A DNA stretch of 41,575 nt from Gemmatimonadota bacterium (GTDB taxonomy: Bacteria; Gemmatimonadota; Gemmatimonadetes; Longimicrobiales; Gaopeijiaceae): contig JAAXGI010000196.1 in the NCBI GenBank assembly GCA_012267505.1, positions 1-41,575 of the forward strand. The letters are read 5' to 3'. Below are positions 1-8,573 of this stretch, piece by piece (within the stretch, counting starts at the first letter, position 1; each line of letters opens with the position of its first letter). A model generated the notes under the pieces. That model saw nothing but the letters and a program-made list of their open reading frames with translations. It was not told where the DNA came from and did not search any database. A program made the position numbers and the translations under genes.

Positions 1-187
1 GAGGCGGGCCGGCGGCTTGGCTCCTTCTCTCTGCGGCACGCCTGCGGGCCTCGCGGGCGCGCTCCAGGGCCTCCGTTCCGTTCAGGTTCTCGAAGACCCA
101 CGTTCCTGCCCCGAACTCGGTCCGCTGGCGCACGTACCGCGCGAGTTCGGCCGGGTCCAGGCGGCCGCTCACGGCGGGCGGTTCCAT
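1..187 (-). CDS. Partial unidentified gene (5' end only), possibly a DNA glycosylase-type gene
   Basis: An open frame on the minus strand starts with ATG at 187 and runs off the left edge of the window, so only about 62 codons are visible. The start overlaps the coaBC stop by 19 bases, which fits translational coupling as the last visible gene of this cluster. The visible N-terminus contains a tyrosine/arginine helix (ELARYVRQRTEFG), an acidic/aromatic stretch and an Arg/Ala-rich tail that looks like a linker. Uracil-DNA glycosylase genes of some related bacteria begin in a similar way and can follow coaBC. This is only a hint, because no catalytic motif falls inside the window. A GTG at codon 6 is an alternative start. 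Confidence 0.5.
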   Translation of the reverse strand, partial: MEPPAVSGRLDPAELARYVRQRTEFGAGTWVFENLNGTEALERAREARRRAAERRSQAAGPP

Positions 188-1416
188 GCCGCGGCGTCGA
201 CCGCGCGATCGACGAGTTCCCCGGCCAGCGATTCCTTCGACTGGAGGGGGAGCGGCTCGGGATCACGGTCCCCGTAGAAGAGCGTCACCCGGTTTGTCGG
301 GAGGTCAAACCCGGCGCCCGGCTCCCCCGGGTCGTTCCCGACGACGATGTCGAAGCGCTTCTCGCGGAGCTTCATCGCCGCGTTCTCGTGCATGCGCCCC
401 GTCTCGAGCGCGAACCCGACGGCGATGGCCCCCTTCTTTCGGAGGGGAAGCGTGTCGAGCGCGACATCGGGATTCCGCTTGAGGTCGAGGACCGGGGGAT
501 CGGTGCTCTCGCGCCGGCGGATCTTCTCGGATGCGGTCGTTCGCGGCCGGAAGTCGGCGACCGCGGCCGAGAAAAAGGCGATGTCGGCCCCGGGAATCAC
601 CGACTCCACGGTGGCGAGCATCTCCCGGGCGGTCTCGACCTGCAGGGTCGTCACGCCCACCGGAGCGGCGAGGGCCGACGGTCCGGTCACGAGCGTCACA
701 TCCGCGCCGCGAAGCCAGGATTCCCTCGCGAGAGCGAAGCCCATCCGTCCCGACGAACGGCTGCCCACGAACCGGACGGGATCGAGGGGCTCGCGCGTGG
801 GTCCGGCCGTCACGAGAACGCGTCTTCCGGAGAGTGTTCCGCCGGTGCCGAGCAGCCGGCCAAGGTGCTCTGCGATCTCGAAAGGCTCGGACATCCGGCC
901 GGGCCCCTCTCCCTCCCCGGCGGCGAGCGCGCCGGTTGCGGGCCCGACGACACGGTAGCCCAGCGTGGAACGGCAGTGCGCGAGATTCTGCTGGGTCTGC
1001 GGGTGGGTGTACATGCGCTCGTTCATCGCCGGGGCGAGAAGGACGGGCGCGCGTGTGGCCAGGAGGATCGCGGCGAGGAGGTCGTCGGCCCGCCCGGCGC
1101 GGGCCCGGGCGATGAGGTCCGCCGTCGCGGGGGCCACGACGACCGCATCGGCGTGGCCCGCGAGGTTCAGGTGGGGAGGCGACCCGAGCGTCGAGAGCAG
1201 GCGCCCGTAGGTTCTCTGTCCCGTGACCCCCTCGAAGCTCAGGGGCGCGACAAAGCTCTTCGCGGCCTCCGTCAGGACCGTGTCGACGCGTGCTCCGAGA
1301 CGCGTCAGGTCGCTCGCGAGCTGGACCGCCTTGAAGGCCGCGATCCCTCCCGTAACCCCGAGCAGGATCCGTCGGCCCGCCCAGGGAGGGCGCGGCGCCA
1401 GGGACCGCTCGGGCAA
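169..1416 (-). CDS. coaBC: CoaBC: phosphopantothenoylcysteine decarboxylase / phosphopantothenate-cysteine ligase
   Basis: Bifunctional coenzyme A enzyme. The CoaB half joins cysteine to 4'-phosphopantothenate and the FMN-dependent CoaC half decarboxylates the product. CoaC occupies roughly residues 15-185: the flavoprotein start GVTGGIAAFKA, a candidate catalytic His at 82 (HLNLA) and the PAMNERMY substrate clamp at 129-136. CoaB follows from about 198 (VLVTAGPTREPLDPVR, then SSGRMG). Length (415 aa) is normal for the fusion. Translation appears to begin at TTG 1416, three bases after the rpoZ stop. Oddity: the CoaC recognition loop that commonly reads LACG reads LAAG here (164-167), so the cysteine known to matter in E. 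coli Dfp is absent. Family identity is certain; the start codon is less so. Confidence 0.95.
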   Translation of the reverse strand: MPERSLAPRPPWAGRRILLGVTGGIAAFKAVQLASDLTRLGARVDTVLTEAAKSFVAPLSFEGVTGQRTYGRLLSTLGSPPHLNLAGHADAVVVAPATADLIARARAGRADDLLAAILLATRAPVLLAPAMNERMYTHPQTQQNLAHCRSTLGYRVVGPATGALAAGEGEGPGRMSEPFEIAEHLGRLLGTGGTLSGRRVLVTAGPTREPLDPVRFVGSRSSGRMGFALARESWLRGADVTLVTGPSALAAPVGVTTLQVETAREMLATVESVIPGADIAFFSAAVADFRPRTTASEKIRRRESTDPPVLDLKRNPDVALDTLPLRKKGAIAVGFALETGRMHENAAMKLREKRFDIVVGNDPGEPGAGFDLPTNRVTLFYGDRDPEPLPLQSKESLAGELVDRAVDAAAWNRPP

Positions 1417-1419
1417 CCC

Positions 1420-1635
1420 TCAGTCCTCCGTTCTTCGCCGCCCCACGAGACGAAACTCGATCTGCCCCGACGTGAGTGCCCCGAGGGACCGGGTCGTCAG
1501 CTTCTCCTCTTCCCCAAGGGGCTTGAGGTCGCGCGGGAGCGAATTCAGTTCCCGGGCGTACTTGGCCGCAACCAGGACGCCGAGGTACTTGCTCCCCGTA
1601 TTCTCGGCCAACTGGGCCGGCGTAAAGACTCTCAC
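1420..1635 (-). CDS. rpoZ: RNA polymerase omega subunit
   Basis: Small subunit that helps assemble and stabilise core RNA polymerase by holding the C-terminus of beta prime. The 71-residue protein starts VRVFTPAQLAENTGSKYLGV and contains the omega core AAKYARELN followed by a basic, polar tail. A much longer open frame extends upstream to 1968, but that part is low-complexity Arg/Pro/Ser antisense to gmk. GTG at 1635 is the best start: it gives the usual omega length and has a GAGGAGG Shine-Dalgarno-like run about 11 bases upstream. It lies between gmk and coaBC, the order gmk-rpoZ-coaBC seen in many bacteria. Confidence 0.9.
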   Translation of the reverse strand: MRVFTPAQLAENTGSKYLGVLVAAKYARELNSLPRDLKPLGEEEKLTTRSLGALTSGQIEFRLVGRRRTED

Positions 1636-1738
1636 CGTGGCCTCATCCTCCTCTTCGCGCACGGCTGCCGTGCGCTGCGTGGTCGCGTCCGGCGCCGTCC
1701 GGCGCCGGGCAGAAAGATACAAAGGATCGGGGCATCCG

Positions 1739-2428
1739 TCATTCGGAGCGTCCCGCGGCGGACCGGGCCTGACAAGCGATTCCCTCCTCGACGAGGAGCG
1801 CATCGATCTCGCGGAGGATCCGGGCCGGCTCTCCGGTCCGCCGTCGCTGGGCGGCGGCCGCTCCGCCCTCCGCGATTTCGAGGAGGGCGGCGACGGTACT
1901 GTCGACATCATCGTTGACCACGATATGGTCGAATTCCCCGGCCGCGCGCAGCTCGTGCCTCGCGGCACGCAGACGCCGCGCCAGCTCGGCCCGTTCCTCG
2001 GTTCCGCGGAGCGTCAGCCGCCTCCAGAGTTCCCGCGCCGTGGGCGGGAGGAGAAAGATGAGGGCCGCCGCGGGGAATGCGGTCCGAACCTGCCGGGCAC
2101 CCTGCACGTCGATATCGAGCACGGGCCACTTCCCCGCCCCAGTCGCAGCCGCGAGGGCCACCTTCGGCGTCCCGTAGAGATTGCCGTGGACCTCGGCCCA
2201 CTCGGCGAGTCCCCGGTCCCGCACCATCGCCTCGAACGCTTCCCGGGAGATGAAGTCGTAGTCTACCCCGTCGCGTTCCCGCGATCTCGGGGCCCGGGTC
2301 GTGGCCGAGATGCAGAAGACGAAATCCGGGCGCGTCGAGACGAGCCTCCGCGCGACGGTCGTCTTCCCGGTCCCGCTCGGAGCCGCGAGGACGATCGGGA
2401 AGGCCGGGCTGCCGGAACGGCTTTTCAC
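1739..2428 (-). CDS. gmk: Guanylate kinase
   Basis: Phosphorylates GMP to GDP with ATP in the cytoplasm, feeding GTP and dGTP synthesis. The P-loop APSGTGKT lies at residues 16-23. It is followed by the GMP-binding segment with TRAPRSRERDGVDYDFIS and then EVHGNLYGTPK, both typical of the family. At 229 residues it is slightly longer than many guanylate kinases because of an extended C-terminus. The start is GTG at 2428, whose GTGA overlaps the yicC stop by four bases, indicating translational coupling. The gene sits in the yicC-gmk-rpoZ-coaBC cluster. Confidence 0.95.
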   Translation of the reverse strand: MKSRSGSPAFPIVLAAPSGTGKTTVARRLVSTRPDFVFCISATTRAPRSRERDGVDYDFISREAFEAMVRDRGLAEWAEVHGNLYGTPKVALAAATGAGKWPVLDIDVQGARQVRTAFPAAALIFLLPPTARELWRRLTLRGTEERAELARRLRAARHELRAAGEFDHIVVNDDVDSTVAALLEIAEGGAAAAQRRRTGEPARILREIDALLVEEGIACQARSAAGRSE

Positions 2429-3330
2429 TCGACGTTCTCCACCTGCTCCCTCACCTTCTCGATCTCCTCCTTGAGCGTCACGACGCTCTCGGCGATCTCG
2501 GCGTCATTGGCCTTGGCCCCGATCGTGTTCGCCTCCCGCAGGAGCTCCTGGGAGACGAACCCGAGCCGCTTACCGATCCCGCTCGGATTCCCTCCCGCGA
2601 GGGTGGCGCGGAACAGCTGCAGATGCGAGCGGAAGCGGACGATCTCCTCATGGACGTCCCACCGGTCGGCGAGGTGGGCGATTTCCCGGGCGATGCGGTC
2701 CTCATCGATATCGCCGCGCCTCCCGATTAGGGCCGTGACCGAGCGCCGTAGCCGGTCGTGCTCCCGGGTGAGCCGCTCCGGCGCCCGTGCTTCCACCTGC
2801 GAGATCCCGGCGTCCATCGCGTCGAGCCGGGCCTCGAGATCCTCCCTGAGGAAGGCACCCTCCTCCTCCCTAGCCGCGACGGCACGGAGGGCGGCCTCGG
2901 CCACGACCTCCCCGAGGACGTCCTCGGGAAGCTCCGGATCCGCATCCGCGCTCTCCTCCTCGACGACGCCCCGAAAGCGGGAAAGGAGGGCGAGATCGAT
3001 CGTGTCGTCGAGCCCCAGCTCCGCTGTGAGCGTCCGGAGACCTTCGGAGACCGCGCGTGCCCGTTCCGCGTCGAAGCGGATCACCGGTTCGGTGGGGGCA
3101 TCCGCCGTCCTCTCGGCGGTGAGCGTCGCCGTCACTTGGCCGCGCGCGAAATGCGCGCGGAGAACGCGTTCGATGCGCGGCTGGTGGCGTTCGTGGCCCG
3201 CCGGCGTGCGGAGCTGGATCTTCAGGTGCCGCTGGTTGACCGTCCGGATCTCGGCGCGGAGCCGCATCTTCCCCGCGTCCGCCTCCGCTTCCCCGAAGCC
3301 CGTCATGCTCCGCAGGGGGGTGCGATTCAT
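2425..3330 (-). CDS. yicC: YicC/YloC family endoribonuclease
   Basis: Member of the YicC family, whose E. coli and Bacillus members are reported RNA-cleaving enzymes. The N-terminal YicC_N domain begins with the hallmark SMTGFG (residues 8-13) and continues with the motif EIRTVNQRHLKIQLRTP. The C-terminal DUF1732 part carries DRWDVHEEIVRFRSHL and the closing KRLGFVSQELLREANTIGAKA segment. Length (301 aa) is normal, about 290-300 being usual. The ATG at 3330 is used here. A second ATG seven codons in, at MTGFGEA, is an equally plausible start. It precedes gmk with a four-base overlap, a widely conserved pairing. Confidence 0.93.
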   Translation of the reverse strand: MNRTPLRSMTGFGEAEADAGKMRLRAEIRTVNQRHLKIQLRTPAGHERHQPRIERVLRAHFARGQVTATLTAERTADAPTEPVIRFDAERARAVSEGLRTLTAELGLDDTIDLALLSRFRGVVEEESADADPELPEDVLGEVVAEAALRAVAAREEEGAFLREDLEARLDAMDAGISQVEARAPERLTREHDRLRRSVTALIGRRGDIDEDRIAREIAHLADRWDVHEEIVRFRSHLQLFRATLAGGNPSGIGKRLGFVSQELLREANTIGAKANDAEIAESVVTLKEEIEKVREQVENVE

Positions 3331-3403
3331 CGGTCTCTCCCTGTTGGGCGGCGGCCCCCGCCACCGCTTTCCGGCGGCAGCGGGGGCGTGAAGGCCGGGA
3401 TCG

Positions 3404-5488
3404 TCAGTTCCAGAGCGTCCACCGGATCCCGTACATCGAGCGGATCCGCGGCTGCACGCGGTCCGGGTAGTCCTGATTCTCCTTCCGGACGCTCAGGTTG
3501 TCCACCAGGATGAAGAGGCGAACCGAGGAGATCCGGATCTGGATGCGGGCGAACCAGTGCTGCTGGAAGGGGGCGGTCTCGGGCTCGGGTCTGTCGGCGG
3601 GCGACGGGATCTCCATCGGATCCCTCCCGCGGGCCCCGATGTCGGTCCAGAGTTCGAGATTCTGGCGTTCGAAGAAGATCCGGTGGTAGGCGAGCCGCGC
3701 GTGGTAGATGCGTTGCGGAAGGTAGCGCCACGCGGCGCCTTCCTCCCAGAACTGGGCGTTCCCCCTGATGGACAGGCCCGTCATGAGCGGCGAGAGGGGT
3801 AGCGTAGCGGATACCTCGAAGCCGGTGACCCTCGGCGCCGCCGTCGCCGGGGCGTCGCGGTCGGTGGGAAGCCCCAGCGGGTGGAGCGAGTCTGCCTCCA
3901 TAACGAGGTAGGCGCCGCCCACTGCGAGCGACCCGCGGCGGAATTCGATCCCCCCGCGCATCGCCCGTCGCTCCGTGACGGCGGGGTGGACGTCCGTCCC
4001 GGTCGAATCCGGTGGGAGTGTGGGCGGCGGGTCCGGCCGGCCTGTTCCCGCCCCCGGCGCGGCCGGAACGGAGTCCGCCGGAACGGGCGGAGCCACCCAG
4101 AAGGGAACCCCGACCGTGCCATCCTCGATCTCGCCGAAGAGGGCGATGCCGAAAACGGGCCGCGTCCAGAGACGGCCATGCCGGCTCTCGGTCGCTCCCC
4201 GCTCCTCCCACTCCTGGCGCTCGACGCCCGCGCTCGCGCCCCCGAACGCGGGGAGGCTGCCGCCGATCCGAACGGCCTGGATCGAAGACGCCCATCCCGG
4301 CCCGCCTCGGCGGGTGTAGGCGGCATCGGCCCACCAGTTCTCGCGGACCGCGGAGGCGTGCACGCCCAGTTGGGTCCGGGCCTCCGTGTTGACCAGGGGA
4401 TCCTCCTCTGCCGGGGCTCGGGAGGGCGCGTCTCCGCCGCCTTCGGAGAGTCCGGAGCGCTGGACGAAGAGCTCGCCCTGAAGCCAGGGCGCCCAGCTAT
4501 AGCGTGCCCTCGCCCCTAGGTCCGTCCGCTCGAGGGAAGCCGGTTCCCACAGCTCCTCGGGCCGCCGCGAGCTCATCCGCCGCAGGTCCCACGCGAGTCC
4601 GAGACGTTCGCCCCGGAAGACGGCGTGGCGAATCGAGACGCCGGTCGAGGCGCCGGGCTCCTCCCGCCGCGTGCCGTGCGTATCGATCCGGTCGAGTGTC
4701 AGGGCGACGGTCCCGCCGAGCGCGTTCGGGTGCGCGAACGCACCGCGAAAGAGATTCGTGTTGAGGTCGCCCGTCCCGACCTCCAGGAAGGAGTAGGGCC
4801 GCGTGTCGGAGAACTGGTGCGGATAGAGGTGGACCCGAAGCTCTCCCGGTCTCCTCTCGACCCGCACGCGGTCGAGCCCCCCGAGTCCGGTGCGGGAAAG
4901 ATCCACGACCCCGCCGTCGAGCGGCGGGAGTTCGGAGCCGTCCACGAAGATCCGGATCCGGCCGGCCCCTGCGGCGAACGCGGTCGCGGCCTGCGGCTGG
5001 CCGAAGTCCCCGCCCCGGAGCGGAATCACCCCGGGCACCTCCTCGAGGAGCTCGAGGAGGGTGATGGCCCGTGAACTCTCGAGTCCCTCGCGGTCCCACT
5101 CCCAGACCCCCGTGGTCCACCCCGCGGGGACCGGGTCGGGCCGGAGCGGGAAGTTCCGGAGAACGAAGGGCTCGGCCTCGACCGTGTCGGGCGCGGCGTC
5201 AAGCGTGTCCGGGATGAGAGGGCCGGCCGGCCCCGGGGCGACGGTGTCGGCGGGAGGGGGGTCGGGCGGCACGTCGGTACTGTCGGCCGGAACCTGCAGG
5301 GCGACATCCGGCGCCGGGCGCGCCGACGCCCACGCGCCGGGCGTCGCCGCAAGGCCGAGTGCCAGCGGGAGGGCCAGCGCGGCGGCGCGGCGGCAGGAGC
5401 GCCGTGCACGCCGCCCCCGAGGGTTCGGGCGGTCCGGTCCCGGCAGCCGGTCCGGTCGAGGTGTCAGCCTGCGCGGTGCCAGACCCAC
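3404..5488 (-). CDS. Outer-membrane protein with TonB-type plug and putative beta-barrel
   Basis: Probably an outer-membrane receptor-like protein of about 694 residues. With GTG 5488 as start the N-terminus is Arg-rich, followed by a hydrophobic Ala/Leu stretch ending AWA, a credible signal peptide. A Pro/Asp/Thr-rich spacer follows. Next is a plug-like domain: LLELLEEVPGV, then RIRIFVDGSELPP and LDRVRVERRPGELRVHLYP. The remainder alternates hydrophobic and polar residues as in beta-barrels and ends RSMYGIRWTLWN, with a terminal aromatic region like barrel targeting signals. The start overlaps the pepA stop by 25 bases. No in-frame ATG lies near, and the open frame running further back to 5734 is antisense-like sequence inside pepA. 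Substrate unknown. The barrel is shorter than in most TonB receptors and no TonB box is obvious. Confidence 0.75.
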   Translation of the reverse strand: MGLAPRRLTPRPDRLPGPDRPNPRGRRARRSCRRAAALALPLALGLAATPGAWASARPAPDVALQVPADSTDVPPDPPPADTVAPGPAGPLIPDTLDAAPDTVEAEPFVLRNFPLRPDPVPAGWTTGVWEWDREGLESSRAITLLELLEEVPGVIPLRGGDFGQPQAATAFAAGAGRIRIFVDGSELPPLDGGVVDLSRTGLGGLDRVRVERRPGELRVHLYPHQFSDTRPYSFLEVGTGDLNTNLFRGAFAHPNALGGTVALTLDRIDTHGTRREEPGASTGVSIRHAVFRGERLGLAWDLRRMSSRRPEELWEPASLERTDLGARARYSWAPWLQGELFVQRSGLSEGGGDAPSRAPAEEDPLVNTEARTQLGVHASAVRENWWADAAYTRRGGPGWASSIQAVRIGGSLPAFGGASAGVERQEWEERGATESRHGRLWTRPVFGIALFGEIEDGTVGVPFWVAPPVPADSVPAAPGAGTGRPDPPPTLPPDSTGTDVHPAVTERRAMRGGIEFRRGSLAVGGAYLVMEADSLHPLGLPTDRDAPATAAPRVTGFEVSATLPLSPLMTGLSIRGNAQFWEEGAAWRYLPQRIYHARLAYHRIFFERQNLELWTDIGARGRDPMEIPSPADRPEPETAPFQQHWFARIQIRISSVRLFILVDNLSVRKENQDYPDRVQPRIRSMYGIRWTLWN

Positions 5489-6996
5489 TCCAGGAGGAGC
5501 CGTGTGGGCGTGCCGAACCCGCCCTTTCTCTGATAGGGGGCCACGGGATCGCCGTAGGCGGTTCCGGCGATGTCCAGGTGGGCCCACCGCGTCTTCCCCA
5601 CGAACTCGGAGAGAAAGAGCGCGGCGGTGATCGTGCCGGCAGGCCGCCCCCCCACATTCTTCAGGTCGGCTGCCGGGCAGTCGAGCTGCTTCCGGTAGGG
5701 CTTCCAGAGAGGGAGTGGCCAGCATCGCTGCCACGCCCGGTCGCCCGCCTCGCGCAGCTCCGTGACGAGCGTCTCATCGTTTCCGAGAACGGCCGACGCA
5801 TGATGGCCCAGCGCGATCACGCAGGCACCGGTGAGCGTCGCGCAGTCGACCACGGCCTCGGGGGAATAGCGGTCCACGACATAAGAGAGCGCATCGGCAA
5901 GGATGAGCCGTCCCTCGGCGTCGGTATTGACGACCTCGACGGTCTTGCCGGCCCGCGTCCGGATAATGTCTCCCGGTTTCGTCGCCCGTCCCGAGAGGAG
6001 ATTCTCCGATGACGGAATGACCCCGATGACGTTGACGGCCGGGGCGAGTTCGCCGATGGCGCGCATCGCGCCGAGGACGGCCGCACCGCCGGACATGTCA
6101 TATTTCATGTCCTCCATCCCGAGCGCCGGCTTGATGGAGATCCCGCCGGCGTCGAAGGTGAGGCCCTTGCCGACGAGAGCGATCAGGGGACCGTCTTCAG
6201 GCCCGCCGCGATGCTCGAGCACGATGAGCCGTGGCTCCTCGTCGGAGCCGGCCGAGACCGCGAGAATCGCCCGCATTCCCTCCGCCTCGAGCTCCCCGGG
6301 GCCGAGGATCCGCGAGGTGAACCCGTACTCTCCGGCCAAGTCCGCTGCGATCTCCGCGAGGTGGGAGGGCGTCGCAATGTTGGCGGGCCGCCACTGGAGC
6401 CGCCTGGCGAGGCACTCACCCTCCGCGAAGGCGCGGCCGGTCCGAAGCGCCTGCCCGAGCGTGGCCGGGTCACCGGCGGCGGCAAGCGTGAGCTCCTCGA
6501 CAGGCGGTTTCGGGTCGCCGGCGTCCGCCGACGATCCGGCCTCCAGCCGGGCGTCTCCCTCCGACTTGAGCTCACGGAAGTCCCACGCCGCGAGGACACC
6601 TCCCTCGGCCGCGGCCTTCGTGGCCTCGGCCGCGTCCACCCCGAGATCCGCCGGGAGGTGGACGGCAAGCCGCGTCAGGCGGAGCGATTCGGCGCGCCGG
6701 ACCGCCTGGGCGACGGCCACCCTGACGTCTTCCGCCGAGAGTGCGGACCGGTCGCCGAGTCCGACGAAGAGGATGCGGTGCGGGCGCTCCTCTCCTTCGG
6801 GAGCGTAGAAGAGGAGGTCCTCCTCCGCCTTTCCACGGAAGTCACCGGCATGGCGGGCCCTTGCGAACGCGCCGTCGAGAAGGTCATCGGCCCGCTCCGC
6901 CTCGGCCGTGAGACCGTTGTCGCCCCCGAATACGGGGAGGGCCAGGAGAGGGCACTCGATCGAGAGGGGGTCGGCGAGGGAGAGTCGTACCTTCAT
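5464..6996 (-). CDS. pepA: Leucyl aminopeptidase (M17 family)
   Basis: Cytosolic dinuclear-metal aminopeptidase that removes N-terminal residues from peptides. The catalytic domain shows GKGLTFDAGG at 276-285 (Lys277 and Asp282 metal ligands), Lys289, MKYDMSGG with Asp300, and the family signature NTDAEGRL at 357-364. These supply the two-metal site and the bicarbonate-binding Arg. Length (510 aa) matches PepA. The N-terminal 170 residues form the more variable macro-like domain. The ATG at 6996 lies 75 bases after the icd stop. The 3' end overlaps the start of the following plug/barrel gene. All catalytic residues that can be checked by eye are present. Confidence 0.96.
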   Translation of the reverse strand: MKVRLSLADPLSIECPLLALPVFGGDNGLTAEAERADDLLDGAFARARHAGDFRGKAEEDLLFYAPEGEERPHRILFVGLGDRSALSAEDVRVAVAQAVRRAESLRLTRLAVHLPADLGVDAAEATKAAAEGGVLAAWDFRELKSEGDARLEAGSSADAGDPKPPVEELTLAAAGDPATLGQALRTGRAFAEGECLARRLQWRPANIATPSHLAEIAADLAGEYGFTSRILGPGELEAEGMRAILAVSAGSDEEPRLIVLEHRGGPEDGPLIALVGKGLTFDAGGISIKPALGMEDMKYDMSGGAAVLGAMRAIGELAPAVNVIGVIPSSENLLSGRATKPGDIIRTRAGKTVEVVNTDAEGRLILADALSYVVDRYSPEAVVDCATLTGACVIALGHHASAVLGNDETLVTELREAGDRAWQRCWPLPLWKPYRKQLDCPAADLKNVGGRPAGTITAALFLSEFVGKTRWAHLDIAGTAYGDPVAPYQRKGGFGTPTRLLLEWVWHRAG

Positions 6997-7071
6997 GTCA
7001 GAGAGCCGTCCGTTTCCGGTGGAGCGAAGACATCGGGTCGGGGGGACACGAGCCCGGCCTAGGTCACGCCG

Positions 7072-8307
7072 CTACATATGGCCGACGACCTCCTCCCCGA
7101 ACCGGAACGTGCCCACCTTCGTGGCGTCGTCCATCTGGCGGGCGAGGTCGTAGGTCACCGTCTTCGCGCCGATCGCGCCCGCCAGCCCCCTCTCGATCCG
7201 CTGCGCCGCCTCGTTCCACCCGAGGTGCTCGAGCATCATGACGGCCGAGAGGATCACGGATCCCGGGTTCACCTTGTCCTGACCAGCATACTTCGGCGCG
7301 GTCCCGTGGGTTGCCTCGAAGAGCGCGACCCCGTCGCCGATGTTAGCTCCCGGGGCCATCCCCAGCCCGCCCACCTGCGCCGCACATGCGTCGGAGAGGT
7401 AGTCGCCGTTCAGGTTCGGCGTCACGAGGATATCATACTCATCCGGACGGAGGAGAACCTGCTGGAACATCGCGTCGGCGATCCGGTCCCCGACGACGAT
7501 CCGCCCGTCCGCGTCCTCGCCGTTCCAGATCCGGGACTCGGGGACCGTCTCGTCCGGGAACCGCTCCCTCGCGACCTCGTAGCCCCAGTCGGCGAAGGCG
7601 CCCTCCGTGAACTTCATGATGTTCCCCTTGTGAACAAGCGTCATCCCCGTCCGGCCGCGATCGATCGCGTAGCGGATCGCGGCCGCGACGTGGCGCTTGG
7701 TCCCGAAGGGCGAGATCGGCTTGATCCCGATCCCGCTGGCCTCGCGGATCGCCGCCTGCATCTCGCCGGTAAGGAAAGCGCGCACCCGGTCCGCCTCGGG
7801 GGTTCCGGACTCCCACTCGATCCCCGCATAGACGTCCTCGGTGTTCTCGCGGAAGATCACCACGTCGAGCTTCTGCGGCTCCTTCATCGGCGACGGCACG
7901 CCTTCGATCCAGCGCACCGGACGGACGCACGAATAGAGATCCAGGACCTTTCTGAGCGTCACGTTCAGTGAGCGGATCCCTCTGCCGACCGGAGTCGTCA
8001 GAGGCCCCTTGATCCCGACCCTGAACTCGCGGAGGGCCCGGAACGTCTCTTCCGGGAGCCACTCGCCGGTGCGCCGGTGCGCCTTCTCCCCGGCGAGAAT
8101 CTCCATCCACCGGATCTCGCGCTCGTCCCCGTATGCCGTCGTAACCGAGGCGTCGACGACATGGCGCGTGGCCGCCCAGATGTCCGGACCGATGCCGTCG
8201 CCCTCGATGAACGGGATGATGGGCCGGTCCGGAACACGGAGCCGATCTCCCTCGGCCGTGATCCGCTCCCCGCCTGCCGGAATGCGGGCGTATTTGTATG
8301 TGCTCAT
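7072..8307 (-). CDS. icd: NADP-dependent isocitrate dehydrogenase
   Basis: TCA-cycle enzyme converting isocitrate to 2-oxoglutarate and CO2 with NADP. The protein (411 aa from ATG 8307) carries the N-terminal [12 protein letters not shown] and the substrate loop RSLNVTLRK, whose Ser corresponds to the E. coli phosphorylation site. It then has [10 protein letters not shown], the metal-binding [17 protein letters not shown], and the cofactor loop [19 protein letters not shown]. The Lys-Tyr in that loop is the usual NADP-specifying pair. An in-frame upstream ATG at 8358 would add 17 residues without similarity, so [10 protein letters not shown] is preferred. It is transcribed away from the iron-uptake genes, with a 266-base divergent region between them. 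Confidence 0.96.
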   Translation of the reverse strand: MSTYKYARIPAGGERITAEGDRLRVPDRPIIPFIEGDGIGPDIWAATRHVVDASVTTAYGDEREIRWMEILAGEKAHRRTGEWLPEETFRALREFRVGIKGPLTTPVGRGIRSLNVTLRKVLDLYSCVRPVRWIEGVPSPMKEPQKLDVVIFRENTEDVYAGIEWESGTPEADRVRAFLTGEMQAAIREASGIGIKPISPFGTKRHVAAAIRYAIDRGRTGMTLVHKGNIMKFTEGAFADWGYEVARERFPDETVPESRIWNGEDADGRIVVGDRIADAMFQQVLLRPDEYDILVTPNLNGDYLSDACAAQVGGLGMAPGANIGDGVALFEATHGTAPKYAGQDKVNPGSVILSAVMMLEHLGWNEAAQRIERGLAGAIGAKTVTYDLARQMDDATKVGTFRFGEEVVGHM

Positions 8308-8573
8308 AGGTGCAGCTTGCGCGTGGCCTTCGTTGTGCGGGGATGTCGCGCGGAGCATGCCCGCGCAAAGACGCGAAGCTTAATCGAAGTGCGCGGGAGC
8401 AGGCAACCCGTCGCGGGGACCGGCGGGCGCGGGGCGCGGACCGGGCTGCCGGTCCGCCGTTGACACAGCCGGGCGGGTACCTAGTTGAGATTTATTCTCA
8501 ATCTCATTAGCGTGTCGGAGGCCTCGGAGCAGGCCCGGTTCCCTTTCCCCACACCCGACGGTGCCGCGTTCCC
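8308..8573. promoter_or_regulatory. Divergent intergenic region between icd and the iron-uptake genes
   Basis: This 266-base gap separates two divergently transcribed units and must hold promoters for both. On the plus strand, TTGACA at 8460-8465 is a good -35 candidate. The sequence about 16-17 bases downstream (around 8482-8488) is only a poor -10 match and runs into the palindrome at 8485-8501. No convincing promoter was found by eye for icd. No coding frame here looks real. Confidence 0.4.
8485..8501 (+). promoter_or_regulatory. Fur-box-like operator upstream of the ferric-iron importer
   Basis: The 17 bases read TTGAGATTTATTCTCAA, with perfect six-base arms TTGAGA/TCTCAA around a five-base spacer. 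The inner 15 bases TGAGATTTATTCTCA fit the 7-1-7 Fur pattern TGAGAAT-N-ATTCTCA with one mismatch. A further partial half-site (ATCTCATTA) follows at 8501-8509, so two overlapping boxes are possible. It is an AT-rich island in GC-rich DNA, 73 bases before the binding-protein start and next to a TTGACA -35 candidate. Repression by Fur under iron sufficiency is inferred. Confidence 0.65.

Noticed and set aside
1636-1968. N-terminal extension of the omega subunit to 182 aa
   Set aside because: Low-complexity Arg/Ser/Pro sequence antisense to gmk; omega is about 70 residues with a GTG start and ribosome site at 1635.
1223-3391. 722-aa plus-strand open frame
   Set aside because: It lies antisense to coaBC, rpoZ, gmk and yicC, all with intact family motifs; GC-rich DNA gives long spurious frames.
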